Source of the DNA: CAZTLI01 sp964614375
GTDB lineage: Bacteria > Chloroflexota > Anaerolineae > Aggregatilineales > Phototrophicaceae
Direction of reading: 5' to 3'
NCBI GenBank assembly: GCA_964614375.1
Contig: CAZTLI010000138.1
Coordinates: 1-11,792, forward strand
DNA length: 11,792 nt
The translations under genes and the position numbers were made by a program. Shown one piece after another: positions 5,792 to 11,792 of the stretch (position 1 is the first letter of the stretch; every line of letters begins with the position of its first letter). The notes beneath the pieces are model-generated. The model was not told the DNA's origin, ran no database searches, and worked only from the letters and a program-made list of their open reading frames with translations.

Positions 5792-7140
5792 GGAACCTTA
5801 ACCGACTCCTCCGGCAGACCCGCGCCACCATAATCGACGCCTGTATAATCGAGATTTTTGTGCGATTCGGTCTCGCGCGTACCGGGTAATGGGCCTGTCG
5901 CGGTATAGTATTTCACGCCCGCGACCATCAATTCTTCTGCCGGAAAGCGCGTCATCACCTCGCAGCCATCCGCCGTCACGACCAACTGCTCCTCGATACG
6001 CGCCGCTGACCAGCCATCGGATGCAGGCCAGTAGGTTTCGAGCGCGAAGACCATGCCTTCTTCGATCACCTGTGGACTATCGAACGAGACAAGACGGCTG
6101 AAGACGGGTTTTTCCCAGATAGCCAGTCCGACGCCGTGTCCATATTGCAGCGCGAAGCATGATTCCTCATTGGGGAAGCCAAATTCCTGGGCTTTAGGCC
6201 ACAGCTTGACGACATCGGCAGTGGTCACGCCGGGTTTGATGGCGTTGATCGCGGCATCGAGATAGTAACGGCAGCGTTTATAAGCATCGACCTGTGCCCG
6301 TGACGCGCTGCCCACCGCGAACGTGCGATAGTAGCAGGTGCGATACCCCATGAAACTGTGCAGGATGTCGTAGAAGGCCGGGTCACCGGGACGCAGCACA
6401 CGGTCACTGAAAATGTGTGGATGCGGGCTGCATCGTTCACCAGAAATGGCGTTCACGCCTTCGACATGCTCTGAACCAAGTTCATACAGCACCTTGTTGA
6501 CCAGCCCGACACATTCATTTTCGCGCACGCCCGGTTTCATGAAGCGATAGAGTTCCTCATAGGCGGCATCGACCATCATGCAGGCCATGTTCAGCAGGGT
6601 GATTTCGTCTTCGGTTTTGATGACGCGCACATCTTGCATCAACTGCTGACCGTCTACAATTTCCAGCCCCTCTTTTTGCAGCGCGAACAGCACGGGCGGT
6701 TCAACTACATCGACGCCGACGGGTTCTTTATGCAGCCCGCGTTCTTCAAGTTCGATGCGGATTTTGCGGGCGACATCTTCGGCGCGCATTGCGCCGGGGG
6801 GCATTGCGCCGCGCAGGGTGGAAATACCCGCCCGTGACCGCCCCTCCCCCAACCAGGGCGCATACAGCGTGTGATGCTTCGCTGCCGACCCAAAATCCCA
6901 GTTGATGGGGTCATCGTCCTGTGGCAGCAAGCAATAGCGGCCTAATTTATCAATCGCCCATGTGCCAATCGTGGTGTTGGTAATATAGCGGATGTTGTTC
7001 ATGTCAAAGCATAACAACGACCCCATTTCCGACTCTTTGAGAAACTTCTTGACCCGCGCCAGACGTTCTGTTCGCAGGCGTTCGTAATCGACCCGCTGTT
7101 CCCAATCAACAGCCATCGTGCCATAACTTTGAACTTTCAT
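5779..7140 (-). CDS. M24-family (creatinase/Xaa-Pro peptidase/DddP-like) protein with an altered metal site
   Basis: This 453-residue protein has the two-domain layout of M24B proteins: an N-terminal creatinase-type domain (about 1-165, with MNNIRYITN) and a C-terminal pita-bread domain (about 175-410). Ligand positions are D258, H335 (YGHGVGL), E368 (FALETY) and E383 (RIEEQLVVT). The second aspartate, expected eleven residues after D258 before the RTF motif, is C269 in YRTCYYRTF. M24 members include peptidases, creatinase (metal-free), DMSP lyase DddP and ectoine hydrolase, so non-peptidase chemistry is quite possible. ATG 7138-7140 has GGGAG six bases upstream. It starts 21 bp after the E1 beta stop and shares its transcript. 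The fold is secure; the substrate is unknown. Confidence 0.88.
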   Translation of the reverse strand: MKVQSYGTMAVDWEQRVDYERLRTERLARVKKFLKESEMGSLLCFDMNNIRYITNTTIGTWAIDKLGRYCLLPQDDDPINWDFGSAAKHHTLYAPWLGEGRSRAGISTLRGAMPPGAMRAEDVARKIRIELEERGLHKEPVGVDVVEPPVLFALQKEGLEIVDGQQLMQDVRVIKTEDEITLLNMACMMVDAAYEELYRFMKPGVRENECVGLVNKVLYELGSEHVEGVNAISGERCSPHPHIFSDRVLRPGDPAFYDILHSFMGYRTCYYRTFAVGSASRAQVDAYKRCRYYLDAAINAIKPGVTTADVVKLWPKAQEFGFPNEESCFALQYGHGVGLAIWEKPVFSRLVSFDSPQVIEEGMVFALETYWPASDGWSAARIEEQLVVTADGCEVMTRFPAEELMVAGVKYYTATGPLPGTRETESHKNLDYTGVDYGGAGLPEESVKVPTGD

Positions 7141-7161
7141 CGCTGACTCCCATTCGTTACA

Positions 7162-8166
7162 TCAACTTTTTCCACATAACGACTGCGCTACCGCAAAGAC
7201 CATCGTCGCATTGGGGATGGTCAGGTCTTCTAAAGCGGGCGAGAACGGAATCGGCACGTTCATCGCGCCAATGCGTTTGACAGGCGCATCCAGATAATAA
7301 AATGCGCCATCGGCAATCACCGATGCCAATTCAGCCGTCACGCCATACTGCTCATACCCTTCGTCGATGACGATTGCACGACTGGTTTTCTTTGCTGATT
7401 CAATCAGGGTGGTTTTATCCAGTGGCACGAGGGTGCGCGGGTCTACGACTTCGGCGCTGATGCCGACTGCTTGCAGCATGTCCGCCGCTTCTAATGCCAC
7501 ATGCACCATGCTGCTGGTCGCGACCAGCGAAATATCGTCACCTGCCCGTTTGATGTCCGCCACACCCAATGGAATCGTGTAATCGGTATCCGGGACGGGG
7601 CCTTTGACCGTGCGATACATCATCTTGTCTTCAAATATCGCGACTGGATTTTCGTCGCGGATGGCGCTTTTCATCAATCCTTTGGCGTCATAAGGCGTCG
7701 ATGGGACAACGACCTTGAGACCGGGAATGTGACTCAACCACGCATGGAGCGATTGCGAATGCTGTGCGGCTGACCGTCTGCCCGCGCCCATCGTTGTGCG
7801 TAAGACCATCGGCACTTTGAGCTTGCCGCCAGACATATAATGGATTTTGGCGGCCTGATTGACGACCTGATCGAGAATGAGGCCGATGAAATCGCCAAAC
7901 ATAATGTCTATCACCGGGATCATGCCCGTCATCGCCGCGCCCACACCCAGCCCGGTAAAACCCGGTTCAGAAATCGGCGTGTCAATCACCCTGTCGGGGC
8001 CAAATTCATTCACCAGACCATCTAATACTTTGAAGGTCGTCCCGGCTTCGGCGACATCTTCCCCCATGATGAACACACGCGCATCACGGCGCAGTTCTTC
8101 GGCGAGGGCTTCTTTAATCGCTTCGCCAAAGGTCAATTCGCGTCCATTGGCCTCAGACGTAGACAT
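7162..8166 (-). CDS. 2-oxo acid dehydrogenase E1 component, beta subunit
   Basis: This 334-residue protein is the beta chain of a thiamine-diphosphate-dependent E1, which decarboxylates a 2-oxo acid (or cleaves acetoin) and reductively acylates the lipoyl group of E2. Visible features are FIMGEDVAEAG (about 32-42), the cofactor-activating E67 in PISEPGFTGLGVG, the AAQHSQSLHAW loop (about 133-143), LKVVVPSTPYDAKGL, and the C-terminal domain with VVDPRTLVPLD. The length is normal for an acetoin/pyruvate type E1 beta. Its ATG (8164-8166) has AGGTG seven bases upstream and overlaps the E1 alpha stop by 14 bp, which suggests translational coupling and 1:1 subunit synthesis. The substrate is not resolved. 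Confidence 0.95.
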   Translation of the reverse strand: MSTSEANGRELTFGEAIKEALAEELRRDARVFIMGEDVAEAGTTFKVLDGLVNEFGPDRVIDTPISEPGFTGLGVGAAMTGMIPVIDIMFGDFIGLILDQVVNQAAKIHYMSGGKLKVPMVLRTTMGAGRRSAAQHSQSLHAWLSHIPGLKVVVPSTPYDAKGLMKSAIRDENPVAIFEDKMMYRTVKGPVPDTDYTIPLGVADIKRAGDDISLVATSSMVHVALEAADMLQAVGISAEVVDPRTLVPLDKTTLIESAKKTSRAIVIDEGYEQYGVTAELASVIADGAFYYLDAPVKRIGAMNVPIPFSPALEDLTIPNATMVFAVAQSLCGKS

Positions 8167-9151
8167 GCTTTGTCACCTCGTCCGCCGACGGATAGGGCGC
8201 ATTCAGGGCATATTCAACCGCCGCTTCGACTTCGGCGGTCACGTCGCGCTCGATTTGCTCAAAGACGCCGCTGTCCGCCAGTTGATTGTCGATGAGCCAT
8301 GATTGCAGCGTTTTTAGCGGGTCACGATTGGCTTTCCATTCGGCTTCTTCATCGGGCGAACGATAATAGGCGCGGTTGATGTCGCCCACATGATGACCTA
8401 GATAACGATAGGTGTGGCAGAGCATGAAAGCCGGCCCTTCGCCATTACGTGCCCGTTCGACCAGTTGACGCGCGGTTTCGTGGACTTCGCGCACATTCTG
8501 TCCATCGACTTCGACGGTGTGGATGCCAAAGGCTTGCGGACGGGCTGACATGCTGCCCGCCGTCGATTCGGAATGGTGGGTATATTCGTTGTAGAGGTTA
8601 TTTTCGCAGACGTAGATGACGGGCAATTTCCATAGCTGCGCCATGTTCATCGATTCATAGAGCACGCCCTGTCCGAGCGCGCCTTCACCGAAGAAACACA
8701 CGACCACCCGACCATTGCCAAGCCGTTTGCAGGAAAATGCCGCGCCCGTCGCAATCGCCGCACTGCCGCCGACGATGGCATTCGCGCCCAGATTGCCCGT
8801 GTCCTGATCAGCGATGTGCATCGACCCGCCCTTGCCGCGACAGTAACCCGGCTCTTTGCCCAGTAGTTCGCAAAACATCTTATCGACTGTCGCGCCTTTC
8901 GCGAGACAGTGCCCGTGCCCGCGATGGGTGCTGGTGATGTAGTCGTCTTTGTTGAGCGCCTCGCACACACCCACCGCAACCGCCTCTTCGCCAATATACA
9001 GATGCGCCAGACCGGGCATTTTGGCGGTCATATAGAGTTCGTTGACGTGTTCCTCAAAAGTGCGAATTTTGAACATCTGCTCATACATATTGAGCCAATC
9101 TTCGCGGTCTATCGAAGAGACTTGCAGGTTTTTATGCTTTGATGTGGACAC
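8153..9151 (-). CDS. 2-oxo acid dehydrogenase E1 component, alpha subunit
   Basis: This 332-residue alpha chain of the heterotetrameric E1 carries the thiamine-diphosphate site. Visible motifs are the substrate-side STHRGHGH (about 74-81), GKGGSMH (106-112), and the cofactor motif beginning G155-E-G and ending in CENN (182-185). Most homologues have GDG there, so E156 is a conservative change. The YRYLGHHVGD segment corresponds to the phosphorylation-loop region. The start is GTG (9149-9151). AGGAG lies 12 bases upstream and an AGG seven bases upstream, so initiation may be modest; the next ATG (residue 22) would cut into the domain. It lies 92 bp downstream of the dehydrogenase gene. The acetoin/pyruvate-type class is likely, but the substrate is undefined. 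Confidence 0.95.
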   Translation of the reverse strand: MSTSKHKNLQVSSIDREDWLNMYEQMFKIRTFEEHVNELYMTAKMPGLAHLYIGEEAVAVGVCEALNKDDYITSTHRGHGHCLAKGATVDKMFCELLGKEPGYCRGKGGSMHIADQDTGNLGANAIVGGSAAIATGAAFSCKRLGNGRVVVCFFGEGALGQGVLYESMNMAQLWKLPVIYVCENNLYNEYTHHSESTAGSMSARPQAFGIHTVEVDGQNVREVHETARQLVERARNGEGPAFMLCHTYRYLGHHVGDINRAYYRSPDEEAEWKANRDPLKTLQSWLIDNQLADSGVFEQIERDVTAEVEAAVEYALNAPYPSADEVTKHVYV

Positions 9152-9243
9152 TGTTTAGCCTGACTCCTCTATCGACTAATCGAAGCTGGTGAGATGAATG
9201 GCAGCGGCGCATCCGGTCTGAAGTGCGTCCGTGTGCGAATGGG

Positions 9244-10119
9244 TTACGGGTTCACCGCTTGCGCGAGGACATTGAACAAAATCGCAAAATCCTGTTCGCC
9301 ATAACCCATCGCCTGTGCTTCGGCTAGCACATCACGGGCAAGTTCCACACTCCGCAGCGGGACGCCCAATTCTTTGCCCAAATCAAGCGCCAATTCAATA
9401 TCTTTACGCATCATATCGACATTGAACCAGACTTCATCCGGCATATTGAGCACGAAGGACGCGCGGTACTTCATCGCGGGCGATGTCACAACACTGTTCA
9501 ATAGGGCATCCATCGCCTGTTCGCGTGTGAGGCCGCTGCGTTCGGCGAGTAATACGCCTTCAAACAGCGCAATGAGTTGAACCGGTAAATTCAGGTTGAT
9601 GGCGATTTTGGTGGCGATGGCCTGTCCGTGCCCGCCGACGTGGATGACCTTCTGGCTGATGTGGGCGAAGACAGGTCGCACGCGGTCTACGATTTCGGCC
9701 TTGCCACCCGCATAGACGATGAGTGTGCCCGCTTCTACCGCGCTGACACTGCCCGATACCGGGGCTTCCAGCATATCCGCGCCCGTCTCGGCGACTCGTA
9801 CAGCCAAATCTCGCATAAAACGGGGGCTGACGGTGCTCATATCGACATAAATTTTTCCGGGAGATAAACCCGCCAAAATGCCGTCTGTGCCTTCCGTAAT
9901 GGCGGCGAGCGCTTTCGTGTCGGAAATCATGCTGATGATGATGTCGGCAGTTTGGGCGACATCGCGCGGGGTATCGCACCATTGCATTCCGGCGCTAATC
10001 AGGGCTTCGGCTTTGGCGCGCGTGCGATTATGACCTGCTGCCTCATACCCGGCAGCCAACAGCCGCTTGACAATTCGACTGCCCATAATCCCTAAACCAA
10101 TAAATCCCAATTTAGCCAT
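9244..10119 (-). CDS. Beta-hydroxyacid dehydrogenase (HIBADH/tartronate-semialdehyde-reductase type)
   Basis: This 291-residue cytosolic oxidoreductase interconverts a 3-hydroxyacid and its semialdehyde with NAD(P). The Rossmann fold begins with G8-LGIMG; the N31-R32-T33 after the second strand suggests NADP(H) preference, because no acidic residue is there. The substrate loop is APVSGSVSAVEAGTL (about 119-133), and the catalytic lysine is K171 with N175 in the GxxxKxxxN pattern. The C-terminal all-helical domain contains DMMRKDIELALD. All catalytic elements are present and the length is standard. Known relatives reduce tartronate semialdehyde, succinic semialdehyde or glyoxylate, or oxidise 3-hydroxyisobutyrate. 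AGGTG (10122-10126) precedes the ATG. It is the promoter-proximal gene of the operon and faces the XRE-cupin regulator. Confidence 0.93.
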   Translation of the reverse strand: MAKLGFIGLGIMGSRIVKRLLAAGYEAAGHNRTRAKAEALISAGMQWCDTPRDVAQTADIIISMISDTKALAAITEGTDGILAGLSPGKIYVDMSTVSPRFMRDLAVRVAETGADMLEAPVSGSVSAVEAGTLIVYAGGKAEIVDRVRPVFAHISQKVIHVGGHGQAIATKIAINLNLPVQLIALFEGVLLAERSGLTREQAMDALLNSVVTSPAMKYRASFVLNMPDEVWFNVDMMRKDIELALDLGKELGVPLRSVELARDVLAEAQAMGYGEQDFAILFNVLAQAVNP

Positions 10120-10192
10120 ATCACCTGTTCCTAAATAAGACTATTTCCATTCCTTGCTTCCAAAACCGCAGGGAGTTTGTTATCCTTGAGCC

Positions 10193-10225
10193 GGATAGAA
10201 AGGGTGAGGAATCGTCATTCTATCC
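10193..10225. promoter_or_regulatory. Perfect 8-bp inverted repeat in the divergent control region, candidate operator
   Basis: GGATAGAA (10193-10200) and TTCTATCC (10218-10225) are perfect inverted arms, 25 bp from arm to arm. The right arm overlaps a TAGAAT sequence (minus strand, 10217-10222) that is my candidate -10 for the operon. The position between the regulator and the first operon gene suits an operator for the XRE-cupin protein. Confidence 0.45.
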
Positions 10226-10244
10226 ACCCGCTTCAGTTAATCAG
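10217..10244 (-). promoter_or_regulatory. Tentative promoter of the eight-gene operon
   Basis: On the minus strand TAGAAT (10217-10222) matches five of six -10 positions. A poor -35 (CTGATT, 10239-10244) lies 16 bp upstream. A weak -35 would be expected of an activated promoter, but the match is slight and the call is tentative. Confidence 0.3.
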
Positions 10245-10342
10245 GACACACAAATGTTTAATATGATTGAACAGTGTAACGTACCTGACCGCGCGTGTCA
10301 ATCAATATTGAACGCTTTCAGGTTCATGTCGGGACTTTCTTG

Positions 10343-10348
10343 TATAAT
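10343..10348 (+). promoter_or_regulatory. Consensus -10 box of the XRE-cupin regulator gene
   Basis: A perfect TATAAT (10343-10348) sits about 40 bp before the regulator ATG, which puts transcription start near 10355. I see no good -35 at 16-18 bp upstream, which hints at activator dependence or a weak promoter. Confidence 0.5.
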
Positions 10349-10388
10349 GTGGCTTAACAATACACTGAACATAGGCCAGGTCAAATAG

Positions 10389-11114
10389 ATGTCTGAAACA
10401 GATTTTGAGTATGCGCGCGTCATCGGGGAAAAACTGCGGAGTGTCCGGCGGCAGCGCCGAATCAGCCTGCGTGAATTGGCGGAACAGGCGAACATCAGCG
10501 CCAGTATGCTCAGTCAAATTGAGACCGGTAAAGCCTATCCATCGGTGCGTTCAATTTACAATATTGCCGCTGCGCTCAACTTGCCAGTGGATTATTTCTT
10601 CCCGGATCACGACAATGCAACATCACCCGAATCCGACCACAAACAACCACAGGCCATTGAAGCGGGCGATGACACCTATACTACGCCATCGGGCGCTATG
10701 ACCGCTAGCGAACTGCGCGAGGCGCTGATGAATCAGTCAGTGGACGCTATTATGCCCGAAGCGACTGGCCCTGCGATGGATGTAGCGCAGATACTGCACG
10801 CGCTGGCCCGCCCCACGATTCAGCTCAAGGGCGGGGTCACATGGTCGCGGCTTACTGCGGCTGCTGAGAGCAATATCGAATTTTTAGAGATTACCTATGC
10901 CTGTGGCGCATCGTCTGGGGAGTATCTATCGCATCATGAGGGGCGCGAGTTTGGTTTGATTCTGGAAGGCGAACTGGTTTTACAGCTTGGCTTTAAAGAA
11001 TTGACCCTGCACACGGGCGACAGCATCGTCTTCGACTCGATGACTCCCCACCGCCTGCTGAACAACAGCAATGCCCCTGTGCGTGCCCTGTGGGTTGTGT
11101 GGAATCAGGGTTGA
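10389..11114 (+). CDS. XRE-family regulator with C-terminal cupin sensor domain
   Basis: This 241-residue transcription factor has an N-terminal XRE helix-turn-helix (about 12-70, with LRSVRRQRRISLRELAEQA and SASMLSQIETGKAYPSVRSI) and a C-terminal cupin domain (about 168-238, with HHEGREFGLILEGELVLQLG, then HTGDSIVFDSMTPHRLLNN). This two-domain type commonly senses a small molecule in the cupin and often controls an adjacent catabolic operon. The middle segment (about 75-165) is variable, and I recognise no domain there. An in-frame TAG immediately precedes ATG 10389, which fixes the earliest start; the ribosome site is weak (AGG at 10378-10380). It is transcribed divergently from the dehydrogenase operon, so it is its likely regulator. 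The effector is unknown. Confidence 0.92.
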   Translation: MSETDFEYARVIGEKLRSVRRQRRISLRELAEQANISASMLSQIETGKAYPSVRSIYNIAAALNLPVDYFFPDHDNATSPESDHKQPQAIEAGDDTYTTPSGAMTASELREALMNQSVDAIMPEATGPAMDVAQILHALARPTIQLKGGVTWSRLTAAAESNIEFLEITYACGASSGEYLSHHEGREFGLILEGELVLQLGFKELTLHTGDSIVFDSMTPHRLLNNSNAPVRALWVVWNQG

Positions 11115-11457
11115 TTCATGGTGGATGCTCTGATTGCCAGTCAGCAGCCTGTCAGCAAAAGCATGATTATTGCAGCAAGTGACTATTTTTAAGCTAAAAT
11201 GCTGATTGCTGAAATGCTAGCGCCTCTATTTATGACAAACCAGATTGCTTTGATGTGAATGCTCTTGTCAACTAGCAATCAAGGTATTGATAGTTAGAAG
11301 GACTATCGAATATCCCATTCCGTGTGCGCTATCCGATAATCACCGCACGCACCTGCGACAAAATACTGTGCTCAATATGCTGTTGGTCACTATAGGCCGC
11401 TGCCACTTGATGTTAAGCTCAGGATAACAATCGTCGCAGACGTTAAAGGAGTGCGCG
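11115..11457. other. Intergenic region with short GATTGC repeats and hairpins, no gene seen
   Basis: No credible coding sequence is visible in these 343 bases. The heptamer TGATTGC occurs at 11131-11137 and 11203-11209, GATTGC again at 11243-11248, and its inverse GCAATCA at 11275-11281. TGATTGCT (11203-11210) and AGCAATCA (11274-11281) are a perfect 8-bp inverted repeat. A second hairpin, GATAGT (11289-11294) with ACTATC (11302-11307), has a 7-base loop. I see no strong intrinsic terminator for the regulator gene; GATAAT (11335-11340) is the best -10-like sequence but has no matching -35. Confidence 0.5.
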
Positions 11458-11792
11458 ATGAAACGGGTACTGGTAACACCTAATATGGGCGATGACATCC
11501 TCGTCGTGATGGACAATTGCCCGACCTGTATCGACATGCTGCGCCGCGTGTGCTCCCGCTTGAAACAATTAGATCGCAAGTATTTCACACTCCTGCACTG
11601 CTGCCCTGCAATCTACTGGGAACATGGTGGGAATGCCGACGCGAACACACAGCAGCAAATAGAAACTGTATGGAAAGCAGAAGAGACCCAATTCAAGCAG
11701 ACACAACACTTTTTTGAGCAAGCCAGACAGGTACTGCAAGAGGCGGGCGTATCAGCCGCGCATATCGACACCGCTACAGCATCGGGCAAAGA
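11458..11792 (+). CDS. Universal stress protein (UspA)-like protein, 3' end cut by the window
   Basis: At least 111 residues are encoded, and the frame is still open at the end of the window. The layout is that of a UspA/HUP-fold domain: a first strand DDILVVMD (12-19), a helix IDMLRRVCSRLKQLD, a second strand YFTLLHCCP (42-50), and a long helix with FFEQARQVLQEAGVSAAHID. Family members are small cytosolic proteins that respond to stress and often bind ATP. AAAGGAG (11445-11451) six bases before the ATG gives a strong start. An odd feature is C21-P-T-C24, where the family normally has a DGS-type turn, plus C32 and C48-C49. The Gly-rich ATP motif would lie beyond the window. The gene lies downstream of the regulator on the same strand, but a 343-bp gap separates them. 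Confidence 0.72.
   Translation, partial: MKRVLVTPNMGDDILVVMDNCPTCIDMLRRVCSRLKQLDRKYFTLLHCCPAIYWEHGGNADANTQQQIETVWKAEETQFKQTQHFFEQARQVLQEAGVSAAHIDTATASGK

Noticed and set aside
3736..9151. Naming the complex acetoin dehydrogenase (acoABC)
   Set aside because: Sequence class is compatible, but no acoX, acoR or acetoin-specific gene is present and substrate residues cannot be decided by eye.
2874..10119. Classical allantoin/ureide degradation operon
   Set aside because: The bicupin and dehydrogenase could fit, but allantoinase, allantoate amidohydrolase, ureidoglycolate enzymes and Gcl are not found here.
11340..11588. Minus-strand 82-residue frame near the right end
   Set aside because: It overlaps the Usp-like gene, has no recognisable domain, and no supporting ribosome binding site was found.
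1..11792. CRISPR array, insertion sequence, tRNA or rRNA gene
   Set aside because: No regularly spaced repeats, transposase-like protein, terminal inverted repeats or recognisable RNA gene were seen on either strand.

Overview
This is a bacterial chromosomal window. By eye it has mid-range GC and dense genes, and no phage, transposon or CRISPR signature. The source cannot be fixed from sequence alone. The gene families (an ArsR/AHSA1 pair, an acetoin-type 2-oxo acid dehydrogenase with a double peripheral-subunit-binding E2, and an amidohydrolase of the chlorohydrolase/TrzN type) would fit an uncultured Chloroflexota-like bacterium. That placement is a low-confidence inference.

Left end (1-1460): a small DUF2200-type gene on the minus strand is divergent from an ArsR-family repressor and an overlapping AHSA1/SRPBCC gene on the plus strand. 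A recognisable promoter and a perfect 12-bp palindrome precede arsR. The AHSA1 gene converges on the next operon across nested inverted repeats.

Centre (1461-10119): eight minus-strand genes form what looks like one catabolic operon, transcribed from right to left. In order they are a beta-hydroxyacid dehydrogenase (HIBADH/tartronate-semialdehyde-reductase type), 2-oxo acid dehydrogenase E1 alpha, E1 beta (14-bp overlap), a creatinase/Xaa-Pro-type M24 protein, a four-helix membrane protein, the E2 acyltransferase, a bicupin, and an amidohydrolase split by a one-base frameshift. No E3 (dihydrolipoamide dehydrogenase) or obvious transporter is present. The likely logic is that one or more hydrolases (amidohydrolase, M24, bicupin) open a nitrogen-containing or amide substrate, a 2-oxo acid product is converted to acyl-CoA by E1/E2 plus an external E3, and the dehydrogenase handles a hydroxyacid or semialdehyde intermediate. 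The substrate is unknown.

Right end (10120-11792): an XRE-cupin regulator is divergent from the operon and is its likely controller. The shared intergenic region carries a perfect 8-bp-arm inverted repeat. After a 343-bp gap rich in short GATTGC repeats, a UspA-like gene with an unusual N-terminal CxxC starts and runs off the window.

The items most worth a second look are the operon as a possible undescribed catabolic system, the M24 protein in which a metal-ligand Asp is replaced by Cys, the tandem E3-binding domains of E2, and the frameshifted amidohydrolase.
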